Assembly (NCBI GenBank): GCA_021014945.1
Contig: MU266356.1
Span: forward strand, 62,001-126,000
Direction: 5' to 3'
DNA: 64,000 nt
Source: Leucogyrophana mollusca
Taxonomy: Eukaryota; Basidiomycota; Agaricomycetes; Boletales
The position numbers and the translations under genes are program-made. The notes under the pieces are model-generated. The model saw only the letters and a program-made list of their open reading frames with translations, searched no databases and was not told the DNA's origin. Below are positions 1 through 13,120 of the stretch, one piece after another. Numbering within the stretch: position 1 is the stretch's first letter; each line of letters starts with the position of its first letter.

Positions 1-323
1 GGCTACCAGGGCTTACTCCGAGGTGAGAGCTAGGAGAGCCTGGGACATTGGCACAGGGAATAAACTGGATACCTTTGGGAGACCCTGGATCATGGCGCGA
101 TGGAAGGACTGCCTACACCAGCGAACGGAAGATTTTCTGTTCCCACGGGGGACGATGGCTCTCGCTCCATGTGGTAGGGGTGGCGATCGTGTCGGCGCCT
201 GAGCGAGGGCCCTCCGACTCAGACGACCCGTCATGGCGGTGGTGCTCAGTAACAACCACACTCATTCGCTAGGTCATTTATTTCCAGACTGAAATTGACA
301 GCGAAGACTGAGCCTATATTCCG
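1..323. other. Unassigned left edge
   Basis: Short overlapping frames exist on both strands (48-272 plus, 13-261 minus), but none resembles a family I know and none shows clear splice structure. It may hold the end of a gene that lies outside the window. Confidence 0.4.
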
Positions 324-1800
<1,477 letters not shown>

Positions 1801-1913
1801 AGCTTTCCTTTCAACTCCAAGCGCGCAGGCGACAGCGACAAGATAAATCTCAAGTTATCGTTGTCTTGCTCTACTCTGGTTCTGCGGGCCCACTTAAAAA
1901 ACTTCGAACGAGG

Positions 1914-4719
1914 ATGGATCCTTACACTGATCTCCCCGGTGGGGACAATTTTTATGATGTGACTGCGGTGTTTGAGGAAGCTGCAAGAGGTGACGAGATG
2001 CACCTCACACCAAGACCGATCTAAACTGTATCCTTGATTCTCTCAAGATATGCAGCCAGGTGGTATACTTCTTGCCAAGGACTTCTCCCTCATGGATGCC
2101 ATGGCAGCCTTCGAGGTATGAGCATGGTCAACCAATACACACGAACTCGCTGTGCTCAGCCTTGTTTAAGATAGGCGAGCCTCGGTTTGACAGTGGCATG
2201 AGCACTGGAGAGGACGCGACACTTTCGTTCAACCCGCTTACGCCCATGCTTCCCGAGGAGATATGCTGGATACTGGATAGATCTCTTGCCTGCGAGGTGA
2301 ATCAGCACATGTATACCGCTGTCCGCCTGTATATTCATACCTGTATTTCGCAATCAGATGGAGTGGCACACCGGCTACACCCTTTCACAGACGGTGTTCA
2401 GTTTCCTCTATGTCCATCACCTGAGAGACATCGACCCCGATTTCATTTCAGGGGATCGTGCGCAACGCACAGACGAAAGTCCGAGGGAGCTTGTCACGGT
2501 GGTCCTTAGAGCTTGGATTTTGGGGTTGCTGAAATGTTGCGACCTGGCATGGAGAGAAATGAATAAAGGAAATATATTCGACGTTTGTCGTTTCACACAC
2601 TCGTCTCTTCCCATCGCATTTACCATTTTTGCGCCCCCTATAGGCTGAAGACTGGCAGAGCGAAAAATGCGATATTCCGATAGCAGAAGCATTCCCCGTC
2701 AAATATGTGACTATGAAGCTAGATGAAGCATGCCACTGGCTACTGAGCTCCTACCGAGGTGACCACTATGCCCCCCACCAACTTTTCAAAGTTTAAACAA
2801 GGTTTTCAGTCCAATCACCGTGGCAGGAAGCAATCATTCATCGTCTCACTCTACGAAAGGTTTGCGCCCCCTCTCACACCGAAAACAGCCTGTAAAAACT
2901 TTTGCAGACCCTTCTGGAGCTGTTGGAACTGCAGCTGTCTCATGGGTACTCTAAGCTGTCGCCACTCGTCGACACAGCTCGCTCGCTTCTACAGGGTATC
3001 AGGTCTAACACACTCCGGGACCCACCATTAGGCTCCCCTGCATACCTTGCCTTTGACCCTCAGTTTGCGCGGCGGCTAGTCTCCTATGTGCCTCTTCATG
3101 TTCACCAGCTCCCTTCACAAGATCATGCATGGGGTGTTCTTGCAGGAATACTTGATTCTTTGGGAGAAGTCGGCTCACTGGCAGGAACTTCGAGCATTTC
3201 CACGTGGGAGGTATGGTATACGGTGCATCTTTCTTACGCCGCTCTCAATTCCCTCCTGTAGATTGTCGGACACATGCGGACATGGGCTCCTCTCGCAAAT
3301 AGAGAACTACCTTATATCCGTTCCTCCACGCAGGTGAGCGTTTACTCAGACCGCACCATACTGCAACTCAGCGCGTTCTCTAGTCCGCCTTCTACGACGG
3401 AACTCTCATTCTAGACCGTTATCCGTTCAAACACATCCTCAACTGCTTCTTCATTGAAACCATTGACATATCCTACGATGCTATCGCTGCGGAGCTCACT
3501 AGCCGCTGGACAAGCTCCGAATCCCTCCCTCTCGCACAAATAGAACGTGGCTTAACCCAGGTCAGCGAGGTGCTTGTTGCTCTACCGGCCCCTGACTGAC
3601 GCGATTTATGTTAACTAGCTCATGATCGCACACGTGAAAGCGCTGTGGTATAGCCGTCCCCGAAGACGGCGGCACTGCATGAAGTCACTCTTTGATTGGC
3701 ACGAGCTCTATGCTTTCTTCGAAGATATACACTCGCGCCTTACTCCGAAAGTAGGTCTCTTCAGGCAGATCGGGTTGCCACCGAGCTGAAGTTTACATGC
3801 CATTCAGTCCGGGTACGACCTCATCACGCATGCGCAGTCGGCTATATTGCTACACCGGCTCTCCACCATCCGCGAAGTCATACTATCTGGTTTACAGCTA
3901 TCATTATACTCCACAGAAGAACGCGTTTTCGCGTACTGGTATCTTGCGCAGATATTGGAGCAACATCTGGCATGCCTGGACAACATAATGTCATCTGTGT
4001 CCCAGGGTTCGTCGATCTTGGCTTTGACGTGAAAACCTGCTGAATAATCCCTAGGAACCAATGTGTTCCAAGAGCTCAAACTTCAATCAGCCTTTCTGAC
4101 TGCGCTGCAGCTCATGTCGACGGCGGTTTTCTCTGTGAGTTACAAACCACCTTCCCCCGAACTTTGTCTGATATTGCGGTAAAAGGTAACAATCAAACAA
4201 CTGAGCTTTTCATGGCAACGTATGAGGCTCAATTTCCTCCGTCGATACAAGTGGGCGTTCTTGCCGGAATATGACGATGTCGACCTTCCTCCCGTTGGGC
4301 ATCCCAACTTTCTCAAATTCGTCACTGCTTGCGCGGCTATCCCGCAGGTAACTAGCTCTTACATCTTCCTCGTTCCATCACGCTCACGCACCTGCGCACA
4401 GAGCGAACACCATTCACCTGCCGGCTGCGTTCAGTTGGCGAAAGACATCTTGTTGTGTTCATTGCGGTTTCCGCCCGGGATGGCCGGACAGTGGGGCGGG
4501 GATCGTGTTCAGGTCTGTTACACCGCCCGCTTCTCGAGTTGCCGATGTTGCTCACGCTGCATTCTTTAGTTCATCCAAACACTCGTCGGTGTTTGTGACG
4601 GGTTGCAAGCACTACCCGCGACGATGGAGGAGGTCGCGACTTTCGACGTTTCGACTCTCAAGTGGGATCCGGAGGCGCAGCCTTGGTTTCCGAGCATTGC
4701 TGGGGATCTTTCACATTAG
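1914..4719 (+). CDS. NAA35: N-alpha-acetyltransferase 35, NatC auxiliary subunit (Mak10)
   Basis: Auxiliary/ribosome-anchoring subunit of the NatC N-terminal acetyltransferase. Exon 1 begins MDPYTDLPGGDN; using an intron with an AAG acceptor it continues AARDMQPGGILLAKDFSLMD, then AMAAFE/IGEPRFDSGM after the next intron. This is the diagnostic Mak10 block, followed by EICWILDRSLACE and WHTGYTLSQTVFSFLYVHH. The middle shows many short exons with helical, leucine-rich content. The last exon ends TFDVSTLKWDPEAQPWFP and then a TAG at 4717. At least ten introns are implied, so internal boundaries are approximate. Cytosolic and ribosome-associated in characterised fungi. An upstream start is not excluded, but the promoter gap to MSW1 is already short. 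Confidence 0.85.
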
Positions 4720-5048
4720 GACGTCCACGATCGTACTGTACATATATTTATTGATCACTTATCCGGGCGGAATAGACTGGGGGGGGCGACTTTTGACTGG
4801 GAAGAATTAGACTGCTGGATTCTGCTGGAGGTGCTATGGGCTTGACAACCAGATTACATATGTATGGTCTTGGAGTTGGTGTGTCGAGACCGATTGCAGG
4901 AAGTGCGTTGTATAAAAGTGCCGTCAAAGAAGTGACCTCAGGCGGTCTCGGGCCTCAACCTTTTTCATAAGTACCCACCACATACTGCTGCCGCTACCAT
5001 CGAAGCTTTCTGGAATCTGAGTCGACGCCATTTACTGCCAACTCTTTT
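4720..5048. other. Intergenic, NAA35 3' end and NTH1 promoter
   Basis: No gene is visible. It contains a consensus TATA box in front of NTH1 (listed separately). Confidence 0.6.
4911..4918 (+). promoter_or_regulatory. TATA box of NTH1
   Basis: The sequence TATAAAAG lies 131 bp upstream of the NTH1 start codon, with no gene between. Position and sequence fit a core promoter element; function is inferred. Confidence 0.5.
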
Positions 5049-6553
5049 ATGATGTCTGCGGCGAAAAGGAGCGCGTCTACCCGAGCTGCACGGTTAGCTG
5101 CACGCGCCAGTCCCTACCATGCGTCAGTGACTTTATTCGAGGCGGCAGACGCGCTCGAACCAGAAGCTGGTCCGTCGGCCCCCTCTCCCAGGCGCTCAAA
5201 GCGCATCAAATTGGAAGCGGACACCACGCCCGAGCCCGCTGGGGTGCTGGTAGCCGACCTTGAGGACGCACCGAAGACTCGGAAAGTCAAGGCCAAAGTC
5301 AAAGCGGAAGCAACTACCCCACTAACACTAACGAGCTCAACTCCCGTATCGCATGCGACGAACTCGAAGTCGCGTTCGCCGAAGAAAGCGAAGCTTATCC
5401 CGCAGTCCCTGGAGATACCTCATCCACCTCCGCCAAGATGGAAGGAAACGTATGACATGATCAAGGATATGCGGTCTCATATCGTCGCGCCAGTAGATAC
5501 CATGGGCTGCGACCAGGCACAATTTAAGGAGCAGGATCCGAAGGTACACATTCCATAGTTAAACAATCTTCAGAACGTCCGAACTTACCATCCTCTCGCC
5601 CTCAGAACCAGCGTTTCGCGACACTGGTCTCCCTGATGCTATCGTCCCAGACCAAAGACGAAGTGACCGACGCGGCTGTCACCAAATTGCGGGAGGCAGT
5701 TGGCGGGACGCTATCTGTAAACGCCATCATCGCGGCCGACGAATCCGCCGTATCAGAAGCCATTGCGAAAGTCGGCTTTTGGAGGCGTAAAACACAGTAC
5801 GTAGCGCGTGCATTTGCAATTTCGCAGCCTGCTATTCTGCTACTTATTGATCGAATTCGAACTCGCTGTGGCCCAGGTATATCAGGCAAACTGCACAGCG
5901 TCTTCGCGACGATTTTGACTCGGATGTTCCGAAGACTGTGGACGAGTTGTGCTCGCTCCCGGGGGTCGGTCCTAAGATGGCGTTTCTGGCGCTGCAAGTA
6001 GCATGGAAGCTGTATTTATCTTCACTCTGTTCGATATATATGTGCGTCGAGTTGACGCGCCTTCAGAAACGTCGGGATTGGAGTCGATGTACATGTCCAC
6101 CGCATCACGAATAGGCTGGGGTGGCATCGGAAACCGACCAAGAATCCTGAAGAGACAAGGTTAGTCGGCTCGACATGTCAATTTGCCTTGAAGTGCATGA
6201 TGCTTTCGTGTAGATTGAACCTTCAGTCTTGGCTGCCCACTGAGCTACATCCTGAAATCAACCATCTCCTCGTTGGTTTTGGCCAGGTAAGTCCGAAACT
6301 GTCCATTTGCACCAGAGTTCATCAAACGTTGGATGCGCAGATGATCTGCTTGCCGGTGGGTCCCCGATGCAACTCCTGCCAACTAAGTACGGCAGGTCTG
6401 TGCCCGAGTGCCCAGAAGACGTCTGGTCGAAAAACGCAGAAGATACTGGTAAATGAATATGCTGGGTCCGGGAGCTCAGGGCCAAAGGTCGACATCATGG
6501 TCGAAGAAACCGTGCCTAAGCAAGAACCAGGTGATGGCCTTGTGGACTCTTGA
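5049..6553 (+). CDS. NTH1: Endonuclease III homolog (bifunctional DNA glycosylase/AP lyase)
   Basis: Base-excision-repair enzyme that removes oxidised pyrimidines and nicks at abasic sites; nucleus and probably mitochondrion. The first ~110 residues are basic and low-complexity ([19 protein letters not shown]), a probable nuclear/mitochondrial targeting region. The HhH-GPD core follows: [18 protein letters not shown], the helix-hairpin-helix [14 protein letters not shown] with the catalytic Lys, and [15 protein letters not shown] with the catalytic Asp. The [4Fe-4S] ligands are C-x6-C-x2-C-x7-C in [19 protein letters not shown]. About five short introns are implied; one splits the [12 protein letters not shown] junction. 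A ~45-residue tail rich in Glu and Pro follows. Both catalytic residues are intact, so the enzyme is predicted to be active. Confidence 0.93.
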
Positions 6554-7188
6554 TGGTTGTTGGAGTTACTTTATTGCGATCTAATGAATCTGATACCTTG
6601 CTTTCATACCTATATCTCACTGTGCTTTCCTTGTGAACTATGTACACAGAAAATACATTGGAACTAGAGGAGGGAAATTCAAGCATAGCAGCCTGTAGGC
6701 GACCCCTCCAGTTAAGGTTTATTGGTATGCTTGGTGCCGGCTCGCTTTCCATGATGCAATTGTCAGTACTCTTGTGAATGTATTGTTTATCGATGCTTTA
6801 CTGCAGGGGGATTCCGGGCGTCGAGTATTAGGCGTTGGGTGGCCAGGAGGTCGAATCGAATCGAATCGAGCGGCTCATAATCACCTATATTTCGTTGCGA
6901 AGTGGAGACAGGGAGGAGCATGCCTTGATGGGCAAGGTCAAAGGTACAATAACTAGATTGAGGGGGGGGGGGTCGTCGGATGCTGATGTCCCTGCATTTG
7001 CAGTTAGCGTGCAAGAGCCGACTTCAGAGGGGAACCGAGTAGAACGAAGCACGTGACGATGCGACACGTGATCTCCAGGCCGAATTAGGCAGTGACCACT
7101 CCTTTTGCGGTTAGGCGATCTTCTGACCTCGAAGAACTCGAAGGTTGATGTCCTGGACTTTGAGCTTGACATTTGCTCCCTGTCCGTG
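6554..7188. other. Intergenic with simple repeats and E-boxes
   Basis: No gene is recognised. The stretch holds four tandem TCGAA-type pentamers (6851-6870), an 11-base G run (6962-6972), and two CACGTG motifs just upstream of the ABC transporter. Confidence 0.5.
7050..7070. promoter_or_regulatory. Pair of CACGTG E-boxes upstream of the ABCG transporter
   Basis: Two perfect CACGTG palindromes at 7050-7055 and 7065-7070, both followed by A, are spaced 15 bp centre to centre (about 1.5 helical turns). They lie about 120-140 bp upstream of the transporter start. CACGTG is bound by bHLH factors; regulation here is inferred. Confidence 0.45.
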
Positions 7189-10100
7189 ATGCAACTGAGA
7201 GCCGCGCTTTTATTATCATTTCCAGCTCTCATCTACGCTCAGTCATGTTCTAACTACGGAGTCGAGTCGTCCTCGTCTTCGTGTCTTTGCCCTCCCGGAT
7301 TCGGTGGATCGACATGTGCCGAACCAGGGTGCGGCGGGACGATATTCGATGGGTCTAACCGTCCTCTTGCACAGGCGTCTTCGTCAGGCGGGTTTCCTAA
7401 TCTCACTGCGTCCGGGTGTACCTGCGAGTCTGGCTGGGCTGGCACAGGATGCAACGTCTGCACATCTTCGGCTGCATGTCAGTCCGGCTATGCCAAGATC
7501 AGTGGAAGCACAACTCCCACTGGAGAGACCGGTGTGAACGATACAATGGTATGCAATACTGCACCTACAGTCTACGCAGCAGGCGAGCTGAGCTGCCAAG
7601 TTAACGTGAGCGGTCTGTGGCGGTATTCTTCGTAGATCGCTGACATCCCGTCGTCAGAACCCAACCCTACAAGCCATCTACCCGCTTCAATCCACCCTCA
7701 ATATCCTCCGCACGCTAAATGCATCCCTTTCTCCGCTCTCGTCCGCCTCATCCATCTCTCTCCCGACCTCCTCCATCTCCGCCCAGCTCTTCTACGCTGG
7801 CATCGAGCAATTCGCCTGCTCCGCCTCCCCCTGCACACAATCCACCACAAACTCCTCTTCCACCAATACCACAACCTGGACCTGCGAAAACCTCGCTTGC
7901 ACCTGTGTGCCGAACACAACCTTCTGCGGCGGCGTCCCCGTCTCGAACCTCACCACGACGATCAACGGTCTCACCGGAACCCTCACCATTACCTGCGACA
8001 CCACCTCCACGTGCCATTTCCAGCAGAGTGTCCTCCAAAATCTTTTCGGCAGCGCGGGCTTGGCGATGGAGGGGTGTGTGTTCGGGGAGTGCGTTGCGCA
8101 GGGGTTTATCGATGCCGGGAATGGGATCACTGCACAAACTAGTGCGGGTGGGACACAGCTCGGCGGAGGTGTCATTGCGGGACTCGTCGTGGTGGGTAGT
8201 CTGATATTCATCGCGCTCGTCGGTGTCGCTTGGGGATACATCCTCCAGCGAAAAGCGCGGCGCGGGGGCTCAGGTGGAGAGCAACATGGAGGCGTCGGCG
8301 TCCAATTCAAAGACATCAGCTTCCTCGTGCGCTCTCAGTCTTCTTCGTATGGATTTTTGGGAGAAAAGGGCGAGGAGAAGACAATTTTGGACTGTGTGAG
8401 CGGAAGCGTAGAGCCGGGACGGATGATGGCTGTTCTGGGGCCAAGTGGTGCGTTCCGTCTTTATTTTGCGCAGGTTGATTGACTTTAAGAGAAATACACA
8501 GGAGCGGGGAAAACAACTCTCGTGGAGCTCATCGCAGGAAAACACAAGGCAGGTATCTCGAGCGGATCTATCACCTTCCCCGCCTCTTCCTCCCCCACCC
8601 AAACATCCCCGCGCATAGCCTTCGTCCCGCAACACGATACCCTCCCCTCGGCGCTCACCGTCCGCGAAGCGCTGACATTCGCCGCGCGTCTCCGGCTCCC
8701 CGAGTCGCTCACCTCCCCGTCACCCAGCTCCGCATCCCAGCCCAACGCAGACTTCCTATCCACCCACGTACAGTCCCTCATCACCGCCCTCGGCCTCTCC
8801 GACGTCGCTGACACGCGTATCGGCAGCGGCGGTGGATCCGAGGGGGGAATGGGCGCAGGAGGACGGGGGAGGGGGATAAGCGGCGGCGAGGCGCGCCGCG
8901 TGAGCATCGGCCTCGAGCTCGTGGGGTGCCCGGACGTGCTGGTCCTCGACGAGCCGACGAGTGGGCTGGACAGCGTCAGCGCGATGCGCGTTGTGCGCGT
9001 GCTGGGGGAGGTCGCGCGGGGCGGTGTGGGGGGTGGGGATGGTAGTGAGGAGGGGAAAGGAAGGATAGGCGGAGGGAAAGGGGTGGCGGTGGTGATGAGT
9101 GTCCATCAGCCGAGGTAGGTTTTCGTCATCAGCGCATCTCAGCCCACCCAACCTCACCCCTTGCCACCAGCTCGCGCCTCTACCACACATTCGACTCTGT
9201 CCTCCTCCTCTCGCACGGGCGCGCGCTGTACAGCGGCCCAGGGGGGTTCGCGCCCGTGGAGCACCTGTCCCGCGCTGCGGGAGGCGGGAACGCGGGGAGT
9301 GCAGGCGGGGGAGGAAACCAAAACGAAGGCGCCCCGCACCGGGCCTACCCCGAAGGTTACAACGTCGCGGACTACCTCCTCGAGATCGCGAGCGACCCGC
9401 CTGTGGGGCTCTTCCGCGCGAGCGGCGGCGGCGAAGTGCTGGGCACGACGATGAGTCCCAGCTCGAGCGACGAAGAAAAGGGGCTAGTCGCACGCGAGCG
9501 TGGACCGGCCGTACATGGCCAACGCGCGAGAGGAACCTACGCGGCGACGTTCCTGACGCAGCTCGAGGTGCTGTGTGGGCGGGAGTGGAAGGTATTGCGG
9601 AGGTGCGCCACGTTTTTCTCTGCGGGTGAGTTTTGGCGCGGCTGACGAGGTGTGATTTGGGTCTTGGCTGCAGGGATAAATCGCTGTTCGTCACGCACGT
9701 ATGCGTCGCTTCTGTGTTGGGCGTGTTTTGTGGTGCGTCTCGTCGGTCCTTGTCTTGGTACTTCGGCTGTAATTTGTCGCCGACGCAGGTGGGCTGTATT
9801 ACCAGACGGGGACAACAATTGCAGGATTCCAATCCCGCATTGGGTGTCTATTCTTCTTGGTACGTTTCCCCTCCCCGTGGACAACAAAGACTCGACAAAA
9901 CCAAACTCACCTCCTCACTAGGGCGCACTTATCGCGTTCTCCTCCCTCAGTGCTCTCGCCAACATCGTCGAGATCCGGCCGTTGTTCATGCGCGAGCGGT
10001 CGAACGCGTATTATAGGTGCGTTATTGGGCTCTCTTTGATGTCCCGGCCTGCTCATGCTCGCACTGAATCATTGACATCTGGTATAGCCCGACAGCATGG

Positions 10101-10902
10101 CTCCTCTCGCGGTTCCTCTTCGACGTGGTCCCGCTCCGGATAATACCGACGATCATTGTTTCGAGCGTGTACGTCCCTGAGCCTTCATATGTGTGTTCGC
10201 GCTGTTTCTGATGTGCTGCACACAGGACATACTGGATGGCGGGCCTCGCACACGATGCGGCGCACTTCTTCAAGTTCTTATTCATACTCGTGCTCTACAC
10301 GCTCGTGATGACGCTCTTCGTGCGTCCCTTTCTCGCCCCATGTCTTGCTACTGGAGCTAACCGACTTTATGCACTCGTATTCAACGTTGTCGAAACGCAG
10401 AACTTCCTCCTCGGGGCGTTCTTCCGCAACGGCGGGATCGCGATCCTCCTCTCTGCCCTCACGGCGCTGTACCAGATGACCTTTGCAGGGTTCTTCGTGC
10501 ATCTCGAGTCCATCCCGCCGGTCTTGCGATGGCTGCAGTGGCTGTGTCCACTCAAGGCGCGTAGTGCCGTGCAGAGTCCTATCCTGTAGCTGTGTGCTCA
10601 TGCGTGCGGTGGTTGTAGTACACGCTGGAAGCGCTCTCGGTGAACGAGGTCGGCTCGGGACTTATGATACAAGACCAGCTGCAGGGTGTGCCTGTAGATG
10701 TGTCTGCGACGCTTATCATGCAACTTGTGAGTATATCTCGCCGAACCTGCTTCTCGGGCACCGCTAACGCGCCTCCGCGCAGCTGTTCGGGTTCGGGACG
10801 AACAATTATTACAGAGACGTCCTCGTGCTGTTTGCGTTCATCGCTGGGTTTGGGGTTGCGGTGATTGGAGTTGTGTGGATCAAGGTGCGGGAGAGGCGGT
10901 GA
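7189..10902 (+). CDS. ADP1-like ABCG half-transporter with EGF-like extracellular N-terminus
   Basis: Membrane ABC transporter of the ABCG/eye-pigment type, close in architecture to yeast Adp1. It starts with a signal peptide (MQLRAALLLSFPALIYAQ), then Cys-rich EGF-like segments (CLCPPGFGGSTC, CTCESGWAGTGC) in a ~330-residue Ser/Thr/Asn-rich lumenal or extracellular region. A first membrane helix (GGGVIAGLVVVGSLIFIALV) follows. The nucleotide-binding domain has Walker A GPSGAGKTT (interrupted by an intron after GPSG), Q-loop region FVPQHDTLPSALTVREAL, signature ISGGEARRVSIGLEL, Walker B VLVLDEPTSGLDS and H-loop VMSVHQPSS. The C-terminal ABC2 membrane domain has about six helices and ends WIKVRERR. 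Gly/Ser-rich inserts flank the signature motif. The substrate is unknown. Confidence 0.9.
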
Positions 10903-11606
10903 TTGGTGTGCTGGTGGGCGTGTACAATGAGAGCGGAGGTCTGGAATTTTCCGTACGTGTGATACCCTGTATTTCATTCGACGTTCTGCGAGATACCGTT
11001 GCGGTTCAAGAGCTGAGAGCTGAGATATGGTCTTGCGCACCCAACAACCTCTCAGTCTTGAGAAGCCGATAAGAAAATATCTCAGCTTTATGCGTATACC
11101 TAGGCCAGTTTCGGCCGACTACTTTTGGCCTCTAAATCAAGAACGGCGAGAAGCCGATCATAGCCGTGACATCCCCCTCTTGCCCGCGTCTCACACCTGT
11201 TCCTGCTCCTGAAGCGCCGTAAGTAACGCTGACACAGTGCTGGCACCAACACAAAGTCAAGTTATCGGACCCTGAATTCTCCATCAAGGTGACTGCTTTG
11301 GGGTAGAACGGCCCGGCATGCCTGTTCCGGTGGGTGCGAACTCCCCAAACTATTCTTATCAAGGCTTTCCTGTCCTGCCTCCCCCTCAAAGCTCCGCTTC
11401 GGAAGGAACGACTTGCTGTCCCCCCCCCATCAAACCTCCCAATTATGATCTTGCCGAGTCTTTCGCGCCTATTAATATCTATTTTCAGCTCACTTCAAAT
11501 GGAAAGTCCACAGTCGCACAGTACAAGCCCCTCCTATAAAACGCCAGTGTACTGTTCATGATGAAAGCACAACTCACCCACCGCGCACCCGAGTGGTTCG
11601 AGCGGG
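10903..11606. other. Intergenic; no supported gene
   Basis: Only short frames in different phases are present, for example 11318-11561, proline-rich and lacking a start context or splice partner I can defend. A C-run lies near 11422. Confidence 0.4.
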
Positions 11607-12279
11607 ATGAACCCGCCAGCGGCGTCCATGCTCTTCTCCTCTTCCGGAGTCAGCCCCCCACAGCCGGTGGAATGGACTCCAGGGAGGTTGGGTGAAGCCT
11701 CCGAGGTATGTGTGCTTGCCCCCATCCTGCCCGGCGCCTCACTTAACAGAACCGTAGTCACAGTCGCTCCCCACATACACCCGCGTCGCCACTTCACCTG
11801 AACTCGCTATCACCTTTGCGCGGTGTGAAGAATGCTATGCCCCAAAGACCACTGTAGAGTGTCGTCACAGGCGGTGTGCGCTTGAGCTGCAATTCTCGCA
11901 CAAAGACCTCGCGGCTCTCGACTCAAACCTGCACGCGATTGATGCTGATGTAGAGGCTGTTCAAAGTGAAGTTCGAGGTGTCTCCTCCCAGCACCACACA
12001 CCACCCGTCCGCTCTCAGCATACCACTCCTGCGTCTATCTCCCAATCCTATGCTATATCTCAGGATGGCACTTATACCTACCCTGCGCCTGCGGCACGTC
12101 TCAGCCCACTGACACCCTCCCTCCGCCTCCGCACGCTGACCCCCACCCTCGGAGTACGCAGCCAAGCACTTGACACGGAGGAGTCTTCTGTATATCCTGA
12201 TTTTCATACCATCAACCATGCTGCTCCTGATATACCTTGCTCCCAGTTTTCTGAGATAACCTCCAGCAACTGTCTGTAA
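11607..12279 (+). CDS. Possible two-exon gene of unknown function
   Basis: An ATG at 11607 opens a 33-codon exon (MNPPAASMLFSSSGVSPP...) ending in GAG at a GTATGT donor. Removing a 52 bp intron (11706-11757, ending in TAG) joins it in phase to a 174-codon frame without stops, ending in TAA at 12277. The predicted protein has ~207 residues. It contains a Cys cluster (CEECYAPKTTVECRHRRC, spacing C-x2-C-x8-C-x4-C), a short acidic helical stretch (LDSNLHAIDADVEAVQSEV) and a Ser/Thr/Pro-rich tail. I recognise no family, and more 5' exons may exist. The frame after the intron lacks an early ATG, so a simple ATG-to-stop scan misses it. Confidence 0.42.
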
Positions 12280-13019
12280 AAGTGTACTTCCCTGCGTGAT
12301 GGTTTTAGAGCTCAGATGTTAAAATTTCTTACGACGGATACCTATGCTGCATGTTGTATTCGATCACTGTTCGGGGAGATGTGAAACCAGGTTGTTTTCC
12401 CCGCCCCCGAGGCGAGACGCCCTGAATTAAATATTAACAATGGCTTCGCATGTCTTTGATGAACAATTCTGATTTACTCCAGTCAGCTCGGACGCGGTGA
12501 GATCAAGATCACATGCCGATGGTACGGACGCGTCGCGTCCCAATCGAGACTTTGTTTGTTTGCCTCGCCCAGCCTTGCTTCCGACCATCTCATTTCTCCA
12601 CCTTCCTCCTCTCAAGCTCGGTGCGAACGTTTGGTGACCATCATTCCTGCTCTTGACCTTCTCTTACATAGAGCCACTGCCACGCCCCCCCCCCTGCGTG
12701 CCCTGCCATACCATGCGGGCGTCCCCACGCCGTATGGCTCTCACATCTTCCGTTGACCCCAAATATATGCGCTGTGACAGAGCCGGAGGGCTCACTGGTG
12801 CATATATGCGCGAGAAATGACACCCGCACAGCCTGAGGCAACCATCATCTTGTTCAAAAGGTGCGTACGTCACAAATTGCTTCCCTTGGCTAACGCCGCG
12901 GAGATTTCAACCAGGAACATTCACCTCCATCTCCGCGATGCTCATCCGGCGTCGCTCGGTTCGTCATCGACCTCGCAGCGTTAACCAATGATAGTTCGTA
13001 GACTTGCCCGTCCTCCCAT
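12280..13019. other. Intergenic; nothing recognised
   Basis: No coding frame with support. A run of C residues occurs near 12680. The right end is the upstream flank of the tRNA gene. Confidence 0.5.
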
Positions 13020-13115
13020 GGCCGCCTGGCGAAATGGCATCGCGTCTGACTACGACCAAGCATCAACTGCTTACGTAAAATCAGGAGATTGCAGGTTCGA
13101 CCCCTGCGGTGGTCA
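13020..13115 (+). tRNA. tRNA-Arg (anticodon ACG) with a 24-nt intron
   Basis: The sequence folds as a full cloverleaf. The acceptor stem GGCCGCC pairs with GGTGGTC (two G-U pairs). The D stem is GCGA/TCGC. The anticodon stem TCTGA pairs with TCAGG, with loop C-T-ACG-A. The T arm is GCAGG-TTCGACC-CCTGC, and A is the discriminator. A 24-nt intron (13056-13079) sits at the canonical site after position 37. Within it, CGTA can pair with TACG, which spans U33 plus the anticodon, as expected for a splicing-endonuclease substrate. The B box GGTTCGACCCC is present. ACG would be edited to ICG to read CGU/CGC/CGA. Confidence 0.93.
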
Positions 13116-13120
13116 TTTTT
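13116..13120 (+). terminator. Pol III terminator of the tRNA gene
   Basis: A run of five T residues starts immediately after the tRNA discriminator base, the usual RNA polymerase III stop. Confidence 0.8.

Noticed and set aside
8756..9832. A 358-codon minus-strand open frame
   Set aside because: It is antisense to the GC-rich nucleotide-binding-domain exons of the ABC transporter; composition is Arg/Pro/Ser-rich and no motif is seen, so it is a shadow frame.
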